A stretch of DNA of 64,000 bases, from NCBI GenBank assembly GCA_041664345.1, contig JBAYKX010000015.1, forward strand, positions 1 to 64,000, given 5' to 3'. Both the position numbers and the translations under genes were made by a program. Shown in pieces: positions 33,669 through 42,595 of the stretch. Within the stretch, counting starts at the first letter, position 1. Each line of letters begins with the position of its first letter. Under the pieces are notes generated by a model. It saw nothing but the letters and a program-made list of their open reading frames with translations. It was not told where the DNA came from and did no database searches. This DNA is from GWE2-40-63 sp041664345 (lineage in GTDB: Bacteria > Bacteroidota > Bacteroidia > Bacteroidales > SZUA-534).

Positions 33669-35237
33669 TTACATTCTATATACCCCAAACTTACCTTTTT
33701 GTATGGATTTATTAGTTACAACTGACAACGCCAAACCAAGTATCTTTCGTGTGTCAATTGGATCCACGATGCCGTCATCCCAAAGGCGCGATGTTGAAAA
33801 GTAGGCCGTGCTTTCATCTTGGAATTGCTTTATCAACGGATGTTCTATTTCTGTTTCCGTGTTTTTAATTGTCTGTATTACCGATGCGGCTTGTTCACCT
33901 CCCATTACAGCTGTTTTTGCGTTGGACCACAAAAAAAGAAACTCAGGGTCGTAAGCCCGGCCTGCCATGGCGTAGTTGCCGGCACCATAAGAACCTCCGG
34001 TAACTAACGTTATTTTGGGCACTCCGGTATTGGCCACTGCATGAATCATTTTAGCGCCATCGCGTGCAATGCCTTGATGCTCGTGTGTTTTGCCCACTAT
34101 AAAGCCTGAAATATTCTGTAAAAACAGGAGCGCAATTCCCCGTTGATCGCACAATTCAATAAAATGGGCGCCTTTTCGTGCCGCTTCGGCATTCAAAAAC
34201 CCGTTGTTGGCAATTATTCCAATCTGAAAACCACTTATTGAAGCATATCCGGTAACTAAATTGGGGGCATATTGTTTTTTGAATTCCTGAAATTCGCTGT
34301 TATCAGCCAAACGAGCAATAATCTCGTGCGGGTCCACCGTCTTTTTATTGTTAGCACTAATTAATCCATATAATTCCTCAATGGGGTAAAGCGGTTCTCC
34401 GAAATCCATTGCTTTTGGGGCACTTTTTTGATTGGCCTGCTGAATCAAACTCCGGCAAATATGGGTGGCATCTACATCATCTTCTGCTAAATAATCGGCA
34501 ACACCTGAAATTGAGGTATGCACATAGGCCCCTCCCAATTCCTCGGCGGTAACCACTTCGCCAGTAGCGGCTTTTACAAGGGGTGGACCTCCAATAAAAA
34601 TGGTTCCTTGGTTTTTAACAATGATGGTTTGATCGCTCATGGCGGGAACGTAGGCTCCACCGGCAGTACAGGAACCCATAACCACCGATATTTGTGGAAT
34701 TCCTAAAGCCGATAGTTTCGACTGGTTATAAAAAACCCTTCCAAAATCGAACCTATCGGGAAAAACATTCGCCTGTTCGGGTAAAAACACGCCACCCGAA
34801 TCAACTAAATAAATGCACGGAAGCTGATTTTGCAAAGCAATTTCCTGAGCTCTTACATGCTTTTTAATAGTTTCTTTTATGTAAGTACCACCTTTTACTG
34901 TAGCATCGTTAGCCACAATCATGCATTGAACACCTTCAACTAAACCTATTCCTGCAACAATTCCTGCCGACGGAAATTGGTTGTCCCATTGCCCGTAAGC
35001 CGCCAAGGCCGACAATTCCAGAAACGGTGTTCCTTCATCAATCAAAATATCAATCCGTTGCCTTACCAAAAGTTTTCCGCGCTCGGTATGTTTATCAATC
35101 GCCTGTTTATTGGAATGATCAATCACCTGCGATAAGGCTATTTTCAAATCAGCGGAAAGTTTTGTGTTGAATTCAAAATTTTCCTGAAAAGCGGAATCCA
35201 GTTTAGAAACGGTTGATGTTAACTGATTAATGCTCAT
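33669..35237 (-). CDS. liuB: Methylcrotonyl-CoA carboxylase beta (carboxyltransferase) subunit
   Basis: The 522-residue crotonase-fold carboxyltransferase has GGTYIKETIKKHVRAQEIA, IYLVDSGGVFLPEQ, MGSCTAGGAYVPAMSD and the subtype-diagnostic SYGAGNYAMAGRAYDPEFLFLWSNA followed by VMGGEQAASV. That last block is typical of methylcrotonyl- and geranyl-CoA carboxylases rather than propionyl- or acetyl-CoA enzymes. It carboxylates 3-methylcrotonyl-CoA together with the biotin subunit encoded downstream. Its start overlaps the end of mtaB by 11 bases, so both probably share a transcript. Confidence 0.93.
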   Translation of the reverse strand: MSINQLTSTVSKLDSAFQENFEFNTKLSADLKIALSQVIDHSNKQAIDKHTERGKLLVRQRIDILIDEGTPFLELSALAAYGQWDNQFPSAGIVAGIGLVEGVQCMIVANDATVKGGTYIKETIKKHVRAQEIALQNQLPCIYLVDSGGVFLPEQANVFPDRFDFGRVFYNQSKLSALGIPQISVVMGSCTAGGAYVPAMSDQTIIVKNQGTIFIGGPPLVKAATGEVVTAEELGGAYVHTSISGVADYLAEDDVDATHICRSLIQQANQKSAPKAMDFGEPLYPIEELYGLISANNKKTVDPHEIIARLADNSEFQEFKKQYAPNLVTGYASISGFQIGIIANNGFLNAEAARKGAHFIELCDQRGIALLFLQNISGFIVGKTHEHQGIARDGAKMIHAVANTGVPKITLVTGGSYGAGNYAMAGRAYDPEFLFLWSNAKTAVMGGEQAASVIQTIKNTETEIEHPLIKQFQDESTAYFSTSRLWDDGIVDPIDTRKILGLALSVVTNKSIQKGKFGVYRM

Positions 35238-36549
35238 AAGTATAACTTAATCGGTTTCTGTTAAAATGGTTTGTAACTATTGGTTCACCTACCAATACTA
35301 TTCGCTGGTTGCCTGTCAAACGGTTCAGTTTTACATCAAGCCATTGGTTTTTCAGAATAATTTGACTGTTGACCTGAATGGGAATATAATGTTGCCCATA
35401 TCCAAAATGCCAATCATTACCCACAGGTTTCTCTATCAGGATGCGTTCTGTTTTACCTATAAATTGCTGATAGTAATTCATTTTGTTCTGTTCCGAAATC
35501 ATCCTCAGTTCTTCACTTCGTTGGTTTTTTGTTTTTTCATCCACTTGATTTGGCATCCGTTCAGCATACGTGCCTTGCCGGATCGAATATTTAAATGTAT
35601 GAACATGGCTAAACCCGATTTGTTTAACAATACGTAAAGTCTCTTCAAAATTCTGATCTGTTTCACCCGGGAATCCAACAATGATATCGGTGGTTAAGTT
35701 GAAATCGGAATAATCTGATTTTATGCGTTCTATCAATTCCAAATAATTGCTGATGCTATACATACGCCTCATTTTCAGAAGAACTTGATCGGAACCGGAT
35801 TGTAAACATAGATGCAAATGCTGTGTTAGTTTGGGGTGTTGAAAAAGTTGCAAAAAAGCGGGACCAAAACCATCGGGTTCCAGCGATGAAATTCGTACCC
35901 TAAAATCACCCGGTATTTCCAATATTTTCTCTAATAATGATGTAAAACGGGTTCCTTCGTATTCATACCGTCCAATATTGACACCGGTAATTATCAATTC
36001 TTTAAATCCCAGATCAATTGACTGCCGCATGTTTTCCAGAATTTCATCAACAGGACGACTGATGGCTCTTCCGCGCACTTGAGGTATGATGCAGAAAGTA
36101 CAGAAATTATCGCATCCATCTTGTATTTTAATGGCAGCCCTGGTATGAAGGCTTTTTTGTACCGGTTGATAGCTAAAAACCCCCGAAGGTATTGTATTCA
36201 TGCCATTCCGTCCTAAAATTGTTTCAACTTTTTCAACAATTCCGCTTTTATCCCGGTTGTTTATTACCATGGCAATGCCAGGAATCTGTTCGAGTTCCTG
36301 TTGGTATTGTTCTGCCATGCAACCGGTTACCACCACTGCTGCCCTTGGATTATTATGTATAGCCTGTTGGATTATGTTTCTGGATTTATGATCGCTCTGT
36401 CCGGTTACCGTGCAAGTATTTATGATAGTGACATCGGCCATATCTTTGAAATCTACTATTTGGTAGCCGGCCCTATCGAACCCTGAAACCAGTGCATCGG
36501 TTTCATATTGATTCAATCGGCATCCCAAGGTTTTAAACGAGACTCTCAT
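35227..36549 (-). CDS. mtaB: tRNA (N6-threonylcarbamoyladenosine(37)-C2)-methylthiotransferase
   Basis: A 440-residue radical-SAM methylthiotransferase. The N-terminal UPF0004 domain starts VSFKTLGCRLNQYETD, with cysteines in NTCTVTGQSD and TGCMAEQY for one cluster; the radical-SAM motif is CDNFCTFCIIPQVRG; a C-terminal TRAM-like domain follows. The GCRLNQYE signature separates MtaB from MiaB and RimO. It modifies ANN-decoding tRNAs. Its 3' end overlaps the start of liuB by 11 bases. Confidence 0.93.
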   Translation of the reverse strand: MRVSFKTLGCRLNQYETDALVSGFDRAGYQIVDFKDMADVTIINTCTVTGQSDHKSRNIIQQAIHNNPRAAVVVTGCMAEQYQQELEQIPGIAMVINNRDKSGIVEKVETILGRNGMNTIPSGVFSYQPVQKSLHTRAAIKIQDGCDNFCTFCIIPQVRGRAISRPVDEILENMRQSIDLGFKELIITGVNIGRYEYEGTRFTSLLEKILEIPGDFRVRISSLEPDGFGPAFLQLFQHPKLTQHLHLCLQSGSDQVLLKMRRMYSISNYLELIERIKSDYSDFNLTTDIIVGFPGETDQNFEETLRIVKQIGFSHVHTFKYSIRQGTYAERMPNQVDEKTKNQRSEELRMISEQNKMNYYQQFIGKTERILIEKPVGNDWHFGYGQHYIPIQVNSQIILKNQWLDVKLNRLTGNQRIVLVGEPIVTNHFNRNRLSYTYEH

Positions 36550-36684
36550 TTTTTTTTATTTATGTGGCTTTTCTCTTTTTTTATAATAGAAAGGCTATTT
36601 TGGAATTTATTTAACTTAATAAGATTTTTATATCTTTAATTGAATTTTAAGAATCTTATTATTAAAGCTAACTATTTGAAAAGT

Positions 36685-38124
36685 TTAGTTTGTAATTGTT
36701 GTTTCGGCATTTATAGCGACCAATTCACCCGCAATTGATAAACCGGATGCATCGGTGATGGTAACCATCACAAATTGACCAATCAATCCGGTGTCTTTAC
36801 TCAAGATGCGGGTTACCAGTTTTCCCTCGGTCACACCCGACAAATATCCAGTCTTTCGTTCTTTGGTACGTACGAGCACTTTCAATGTTTTGCCAATCAT
36901 ATGTTGGTTATAGTTGCCTGATATTTCTTCCAGTTTGTTGGATAGCCGTTGAAGCCGATCTTTCTTAGCAGTCTGCGAAATATCGTTTTCCCATCGAAAA
37001 CTTTGCGCACCGGGACGTGGCGAATACATGGCCACATAAGCCATATTGAATTGGAATTCGTCGAACGATTTTACGGTATTCAAAAACTGTTCTTCGGTTT
37101 CGCCGGTAAATCCAACAATGATATCGATAAACAAAGTGGCTTGTGGAATTAATTCCCTGATGTGGGCCACACTTTCGCGGTACCGATCCAGATTGTGTTT
37201 CCGGTTCATTTTAACCAAAACCTGATCGTCGCCGCTTTGCAAAGGCAGATGAATCTGTTTTGCTAAAACCGGATATTTAGCAATGGCTTCAATCACATCG
37301 CGGCTCATGTCACGCAGGTGGGGCGATGTAAAATACACCCAGCTCGGATTTTTAAGCGTTATGCCCAATTCTCCGATTTTTGCCAGCAATTCGGCAAACG
37401 AAATCTCCGCATCGCGATCGAGCCCATAGGAATTGACATTTTGCCCAAGCAAAGTGATCGATTTGTACCCGTTGAGCATCAGTTCTTTAACTTCCATTAT
37501 TATTTCCGCCGATGGCCGCGAAACTTCCCGCCCACGGGTATAGGGAACGGCACAAAAAGAACAGAATTTGTCGCAACCGTTTTGAATGGGAACATAAGCC
37601 TCAAATTCCGATTGGTAATTGGGTTTTACATTCCAAAGCTGAAAAATATCCTGATTGGATGGCATTCTGGGTTTTTCGGGTTTCAACCCTATTTTTGAAA
37701 CCGGTTTAAAATGGTGATTTGGCAGTTCAATCGGAAATGCGTTTTGCGAAGCGCCCGGTTCCTGATTCAACAACAGGGGCGAAGCAACTCCATATTCCTT
37801 AAGCATATTTGGGAAATCGTTCAGTTCGCTCATGGGGAATACAAAATCGAACAGTTTCAGGAATTTATCCCTATCATCGGGCAAAACGCACCCAGAAACA
37901 AATGTGATGATATGCTGCCTGCTTTTTTTCTTATTCCAAACATGAATTCGGTTGTAAACCTTATCGATGGGTTTTTGCCGCACGGAGCACGACAAAACAC
38001 CTAATAGCGATGCTTCATCTTCATTATCGGTAGGAATAAAGCCCACCCTTTCAATCACGGCTTTCACACGTTCGCTATCCGACATATTCATTTGGCAACC
38101 CAAAACCAATAAAAAGTATTTCAT
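36685..38124 (-). CDS. miaB: MiaB-like tRNA methylthiotransferase, divergent
   Basis: About 479 residues from ATG 38124 (MKYFLLVLGCQMNMSDSER); an ORF 19 codons longer reaches into a repeat tract, so that start is unlikely. The UPF0004 domain (LGCQMNMSDSE, LSCSVRQKPID), the radical-SAM motif CDKFCSFCAVPYTRGRE and a TRAM tail (KERKTGYLSGVTEGKL) are present. An insertion of about 60 residues separates the first domain from the radical-SAM domain. The KYFLL.LGCQMN.SDSER opening resembles MiaB of candidate-phyla bacteria rather than the usual Bacteroidota form, so transfer is possible. The modification at A37 position is inferred. Confidence 0.85.
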   Translation of the reverse strand: MKYFLLVLGCQMNMSDSERVKAVIERVGFIPTDNEDEASLLGVLSCSVRQKPIDKVYNRIHVWNKKKSRQHIITFVSGCVLPDDRDKFLKLFDFVFPMSELNDFPNMLKEYGVASPLLLNQEPGASQNAFPIELPNHHFKPVSKIGLKPEKPRMPSNQDIFQLWNVKPNYQSEFEAYVPIQNGCDKFCSFCAVPYTRGREVSRPSAEIIMEVKELMLNGYKSITLLGQNVNSYGLDRDAEISFAELLAKIGELGITLKNPSWVYFTSPHLRDMSRDVIEAIAKYPVLAKQIHLPLQSGDDQVLVKMNRKHNLDRYRESVAHIRELIPQATLFIDIIVGFTGETEEQFLNTVKSFDEFQFNMAYVAMYSPRPGAQSFRWENDISQTAKKDRLQRLSNKLEEISGNYNQHMIGKTLKVLVRTKERKTGYLSGVTEGKLVTRILSKDTGLIGQFVMVTITDASGLSIAGELVAINAETTITN

Positions 38125-38149
38125 TATATTTTGACAATTAATTATATAG

Positions 38150-38295
38150 TCAAGTATCAAGTAACAAGTATCAAGTAACAAGTATCAAGTAACAAGTATC
38201 AAGTAATAAGTAACAAGTATCAAGAATCAAGTTCAAGTTGTTTATTTTGTATATCTCACGTCTTATGTCTCACGTCTCACGTCTTGTATCTTGCG
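38150..38295. repeat. Short-word repeats before miaB
   Basis: The gap between miaB and the flavoreductase gene is made of AAGTATCAAGTAAC words (about six copies, 38150-38225), then TCTCACGTCT/TGTCTCACG words. It lies upstream of miaB, where the long-frame start would be, and has no coding sense. Confidence 0.75.
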
Positions 38296-38303
38296 TCTAA
38301 CTA

Positions 38304-38966
38304 CTAAAAATACACTTCAGCAAACATATTGTTCGTATTCAATCCTTTGTCTTTAAGGATTTCCATGGCATCAAAAATCATTTCACTGTTACCGCAAAGA
38401 TAAAACAATGTTTCAGGGGCAAAATAGGCTTTTTTAATGTAATCGGTTACCCGGCCGTTAAAGTTTCCGCTCTTTTCCTGCGAAGTACAAAGCACATAGC
38501 GGCTTTTCTGGTAAACTTCCCTGCCATAGGCTTCTTCTGCATTTCGAACGCCGTGAATCATTTTGTAATTCATATCCGGAAACGACCGAATCCAGCTATT
38601 AAAGGGTGCGATTCCAGTTCCCGTGGCTATCATGACAATTGGAAGGGAATTCCGTCGCTGTTCGCTTACCGTAAAATAACCCATTGGACCATTTATTTCC
38701 AATTCGTCGCCCACTTTCAGTTTTTTTAATTGAGGAGTCACAGTCCCTTTTTCAACTTCCCGTACCAATATTTCAAAATAGGGGTCGTTTACTCCGCTAT
38801 AAATGGAATATTGTCGGAATTCTTTATCACCTTTTTTGCCAATTACCAAATGTTGACCTGGAATAAAGGGTAATTCTTTTCGTTCTATTTTGACTAAAAA
38901 AGTGTTACTTGTTAAATGCTGCATACCCAAAACCGTATGCATGTTGTGATAATATGTTTCGCCCAT
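38304..38966 (-). CDS. Ferredoxin-NADP reductase-like flavoprotein, second copy
   Basis: A 220-residue paralogue of the protein at 20223-20876. FAD motif GQHLVIGKK and RQYSIYS, then IATGTGIAPFNSW, LCGNSEMI and a terminal EVYF are shared. The start is ATG 38966 (MGETYY): a longer frame begins with TTG at 38987, but that codon falls within a TAATTTTG promoter -7 box at 38985-38992, so it cannot be the real start. It has no visible redox partner nearby. It may serve a ferredoxin, a flavodoxin or a sulfur enzyme. Confidence 0.85.
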   Translation of the reverse strand: MGETYYHNMHTVLGMQHLTSNTFLVKIERKELPFIPGQHLVIGKKGDKEFRQYSIYSGVNDPYFEILVREVEKGTVTPQLKKLKVGDELEINGPMGYFTVSEQRRNSLPIVMIATGTGIAPFNSWIRSFPDMNYKMIHGVRNAEEAYGREVYQKSRYVLCTSQEKSGNFNGRVTDYIKKAYFAPETLFYLCGNSEMIFDAMEILKDKGLNTNNMFAEVYF

Positions 38967-38984
38967 GGAATACAAAAATTTGCG

Positions 38985-38992
38985 CAAAATTA
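38985..38992 (-). promoter_or_regulatory. Promoter -7 box before the flavoreductase gene
   Basis: TAATTTTG on the minus strand matches TAnnTTTG. It puts transcription start about 12-15 bases before ATG 38966 and rules out the upstream TTG as start codon. No clear -33 TTG element is seen. Confidence 0.45.
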
Positions 38993-39077
38993 GTAATTCT
39001 ATTTAAATAATAAAAGATATAAAGGTGTTATTAGATGAATCTTTGATTACTGAATGCAAATTATATCATGGGAGGAA

Positions 39078-41081
39078 CTATCGATTGATATTAGGTAAAA
39101 ACGAAAACTCTTTGGAATAGCGCATCATCTGCTTGGTATAATCTTCAGAATAATCAATGGTAACATCCACCAGAATATTATTTTCATAAACGGGGTTGAA
39201 TACAGGGTTTACAAAGCCTCCATAGGGTGCAATATTCAGTTTTTTGAAACGTTCCAAAACCTCGGCATGTAGTTTCCGATCAATTTTAATGGCATATTTT
39301 TCAACCAGGTCTTTGCCGGCTTCGTAATCGCCTTCCGATTTTATCCGCTGAACTTCAGCCAGTAATATTCCGAAAAGGATTCTTAATTTTTGATAATCGT
39401 TAATAACAACAAAGGTTTTTCCTTCTTTCATCTTGAACTCAATCACCTTTTCTGAGGCTCCTTCAGCTAAACACCAGTGGGCAATCAGTGAGCGGTTGCG
39501 CATATGCGCTTGTTCAATATCATTGCCTAGCAAAATACGGGTCAGTTGAGTCATCAATCCATTGCGGATGTAGGAATTGTATTCGGCCTTGGCTTCATCA
39601 AAAACAGAAATCAGTCCCAGTGTTTCCATCTTTTGGTCGCCAATGTAATACAAGGCAAACAAGTCGGCACGGGCCTCTTCCAAGGTGGAGCTGAAGTTTT
39701 TCAATGCTTCCGGGCCGGTTTCTGGCAATAACTGCCCGGAGCCATGTCCCACGCACTCATGAAGGTCGGTATGCAAGTTGCTAACTCTTGGCCCATATTT
39801 TTTGGCCAAGGCAATTTCTTCGTCGGAAAAACAGAACTCTTCCAAAAATCCATTTCCTTCTGATGCTTTATCGTAAGCATAGGTGATGTTTTCCATGGTC
39901 ACCGATTTTGAACCGTGATGCTTTCTGATCCAGTCGGCATTTGGAAGATTTATTCCAATTGGCGTTGCCGGATAACAGTCGCCTCCCAATTGGGCTACCG
40001 TAATTACTTTTGCCGAAATGCCTTTAACTTCCTTCTTCTTAAACCGTGGATCAATGGGGGCGTTATCTTCAAACCATTGGGCGTTTGAGCTGATTATTTC
40101 TGTCCTTTTGGATACTTCCATGTCTTTAAAATTCACCACACTTTCCCAGGTAGCTTTCATTCCCAGCGGATCGCCATAGGTTTCAATGAATCCGTTTACA
40201 AAATCCACGGTAGAAGACAAATCTTCAACCCAAGAAACGTTATAACTATCCCATATTTTGAGGTCACCCGATTGGTAATAAGCAATCAATAGATCAATGG
40301 AACGTTTTTGTTGTTCATTTTCAGCAAGTGGCAAAGCTTTCTGCAACCAGAAAACGATTTGTTCAATGGCTGTACTATATAGTCCGCCTACCTTATAAAC
40401 CTGCTCTTTCAATTGATTGTTTTCTTTAATCAAACGGCTGTTCAGCCCAATTGAAATGGGCTTATCGGGATTCAGTTGTTTATAACCGGCTGCAAATTCT
40501 TCCGCCTCCTTTTGGGATACATTTTGGTAAAAATTGGTAGCCGATGCGGCAACAATATCTTTTGAACTTTCCAAAACAATGCGCTTTTTGTCTAAATCGG
40601 CATTAAAAATAATGGGAGCGATGCGGGCAATAAAACCATCAACCGATTCAGCTTTTTTCAAAGGAAGCAATCGGGCATTGGACTGTTTAACCAATTCAGC
40701 AAAGTATTCAGGCGTTATGGATGGAAAAAACTTATCGGTACTGTAATGATGGTGGATGCCGTTGCTAAACCACACCCGCTTGGCATAAACCAAGAATTCC
40801 TTAAAATCAACGGTTTCCCGGTTACCGGAGTAGCTTTCTATAATGGCCTCATTGGTCCGCCGTACCGTAAGATTGTGACGGTAAAACTGATCGTAGATAA
40901 TATCCCTTCCACACAGGGCTGCTTGGCTGAGAACATAAATAAGTTCCTTTTGCTGAATTGTTAATGCATTAAAACCCGGAACCGGATACCGCATGATTTT
41001 TATATCGGCAAACTGTTCCAGCAAAAACGCGAAGTTTTGATTATCGGAATTATAAGGATTGTTTTCTGAAATTGCACGCAT
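39078..41081 (-). CDS. Dipeptidyl peptidase III (M49)
   Basis: This 667-residue zinc metallopeptidase removes dipeptides from peptide N-termini in the cytoplasm. The zinc motif LHECVGHGSGQ is at about residue 438 (HExxxH type of M49), and EEARADLFALY downstream gives the third ligand. No signal peptide is present. Length is normal for bacterial members. It lies between two gaps of word repeats and appears to be transcribed alone. Confidence 0.95.
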   Translation of the reverse strand: MRAISENNPYNSDNQNFAFLLEQFADIKIMRYPVPGFNALTIQQKELIYVLSQAALCGRDIIYDQFYRHNLTVRRTNEAIIESYSGNRETVDFKEFLVYAKRVWFSNGIHHHYSTDKFFPSITPEYFAELVKQSNARLLPLKKAESVDGFIARIAPIIFNADLDKKRIVLESSKDIVAASATNFYQNVSQKEAEEFAAGYKQLNPDKPISIGLNSRLIKENNQLKEQVYKVGGLYSTAIEQIVFWLQKALPLAENEQQKRSIDLLIAYYQSGDLKIWDSYNVSWVEDLSSTVDFVNGFIETYGDPLGMKATWESVVNFKDMEVSKRTEIISSNAQWFEDNAPIDPRFKKKEVKGISAKVITVAQLGGDCYPATPIGINLPNADWIRKHHGSKSVTMENITYAYDKASEGNGFLEEFCFSDEEIALAKKYGPRVSNLHTDLHECVGHGSGQLLPETGPEALKNFSSTLEEARADLFALYYIGDQKMETLGLISVFDEAKAEYNSYIRNGLMTQLTRILLGNDIEQAHMRNRSLIAHWCLAEGASEKVIEFKMKEGKTFVVINDYQKLRILFGILLAEVQRIKSEGDYEAGKDLVEKYAIKIDRKLHAEVLERFKKLNIAPYGGFVNPVFNPVYENNILVDVTIDYSEDYTKQMMRYSKEFSFLPNINR

Positions 41082-41094
41082 ATTATTTGGTTTA

Positions 41095-41240
41095 TTTTAT
41101 CTGGTTACTGGTTACTGGTATCTGGTAACTGGTAGCTGGTAACCTATTTCTAATCTCTAGCTTCTAATCTCATGTCTCACATCTCTAATCTCATATCTCA
41201 CATCTCTAATCTCATATCTCATATCTCACATCTAATATCT
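41095..41240. repeat. Short-word repeats between mntP and the peptidase gene
   Basis: The tract runs TGGTTACTGGTTACTGGT, TCTGGTAACTGGTAGC, then several TCTAATCTCATATCTCACATC units. The TCATATCTCACATC unit is close to the reverse complement of the tract at 29300-29340. Confidence 0.75.
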
Positions 41241-41245
41241 AATAT

Positions 41246-41824
41246 CTAACTGCTCAAATGCTCCACTAAAATCTTCAATCCAATCAATATCAGGATTATT
41301 CCGCCCACCAACTCAAAAGGGATTTTCATTTTTTGTTTGAATTTGCTGCCAAAATAAACGGCTATAAACGAAAGAATAAAAGAAGTTAACCCGATAATTG
41401 AAACGGCATAAATCATCGAAATATTGATTAAACTAAAAGTGATACCCACAGCCAAGGCATCGATGCTGGTGGCAATGGCCAGACCCAACAGTACTTTGTT
41501 GCTGGTGGGATCGAAACATTTAAAATCGTCTTTTGTGGTAATTTGCTGGTAAATCATGCGGCTGCCCAAAAATAGAAGGATTACAAAAGCCACCCAATGA
41601 TCGAACGATTCAATGTAAACCCGAAATGAGCTCCCCAAAAACCATCCAATCATGGGCATAAATCCTTGGAAAAACCCCATATACAAGGAAATTCGTAGGG
41701 TGTTTTTTAAATTAAACTTATACAAAATCAACCCGCACGAAATTGAAATAGTAACGCTATCCATGGCTAGGCTAACAGCAATTAAAAGTAAGGTTGCGAA
41801 TGCCATCCCAATAATTTTTGACAA
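41246..41824 (-). CDS. mntP: MntP-type manganese efflux pump
   Basis: A 192-residue membrane protein with six helices of the MntP (DUF204/YebN) family. Signature regions are SLAMDSVTISISCGL with the conserved aspartate in the first helix and ATSIDALAVGITFS in the fourth, which line the ion path. The DxxxF tail between helices matches family pattern. It lies alone on the minus strand near a word-repeat tract, divergent from the tlpA-like gene. Substrate Mn(II) is taken from the family. Confidence 0.92.
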   Translation of the reverse strand: MSKIIGMAFATLLLIAVSLAMDSVTISISCGLILYKFNLKNTLRISLYMGFFQGFMPMIGWFLGSSFRVYIESFDHWVAFVILLFLGSRMIYQQITTKDDFKCFDPTSNKVLLGLAIATSIDALAVGITFSLINISMIYAVSIIGLTSFILSFIAVYFGSKFKQKMKIPFELVGGIILILIGLKILVEHLSS

Positions 41825-42079
41825 ATGAAATGAAAAAAAACAGATTTATTCGGCTTAATAATCAAAAATATGAATGAAGGTTGAGTTGAAAAAAATCTAA
41901 TAAAAATGAATTGGTAAGCTGAAAATCAAATTGTATATATTTTGTAGCAGTGTAAATTTTTATTGTACTATTAATGTAATAGTATTTTGGGTTTAAAACA
42001 GGTTGTTCAACAGTATGAATTACGCTCATTTGTTTTATTTTTGAAGCCAATAAATTGATAATTATTAATTTTTTGAATT

Positions 42080-42595
42080 ATGATGAAGAAACTTTTTGCT
42101 ACGTTGTTATTTGTTATGGCTTTTTATTTTGGATTTTCTCAATTGGGAACACAAACTATTCCTTCAGTAGATTTAAAAACAACCGATGGAAAAACCATCA
42201 ATAGTTCCACTTTTAGCAACAATGGAAAACCCATGGTTATTAACTTCTGGGCAACTTGGTGCAAACCTTGTGTACTGGAACTTTCTAATATGGATGAATT
42301 GTATGATACTTGGGTAAAAGAAACTGGAGTTAAGGTTATTGCCATCTCAATCGATGATACGCGAAGCATGTCGCGTGTAGCTCCTTTTGTGAGCGGAAAA
42401 GGTTGGAAATATGAAATTTATGTTGATCCCAATAGTGATTTTAAAAGGGCCATGAACGTTCCAAATGTACCCCATACTTTTTTAATTGATGGAAAAGGAA
42501 ACGTGGTTTGGCAACATACTTCTTACGCCGATGGGGACGAAGTTGAATTGTATGAATTGATTAAAAAAGTAGCCAAAGGTGAAAGTCTTAAATAA
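42080..42595 (+). CDS. TlpA/ResA-like periplasmic thioredoxin
   Basis: A 171-residue protein with a signal peptide or anchor (residues 3-19), then one thioredoxin domain with the active site WATWCKPC at residues 57-64. The cis-proline loop VPHTFLI is present. It would keep cysteines of periplasmic partners reduced, or assist their folding. The gene overlaps the next one, an outer-membrane protein of DUF6029 type, by 17 bases, suggesting that the two work together. Confidence 0.9.
   Translation: MMKKLFATLLFVMAFYFGFSQLGTQTIPSVDLKTTDGKTINSSTFSNNGKPMVINFWATWCKPCVLELSNMDELYDTWVKETGVKVIAISIDDTRSMSRVAPFVSGKGWKYEIYVDPNSDFKRAMNVPNVPHTFLIDGKGNVVWQHTSYADGDEVELYELIKKVAKGESLK

Noticed and set aside
36618..36660. 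Hairpin AATAAGATT/AATCTTATT after miaB
   Set aside because: The loop is long and the stem is AT-only, so a terminator call is not supported.
38150..38295. Possible CRISPR array in the AAGTATCAAGTAAC repeats
   Set aside because: Units are short, directly adjacent and variable, with no unique spacers and no cas genes; it is a simple-word tract.
41862..42050. Minus-strand ORF of 62 codons between mntP and the thioredoxin gene
   Set aside because: Low-complexity AT-rich frame with no signature; likely chance.
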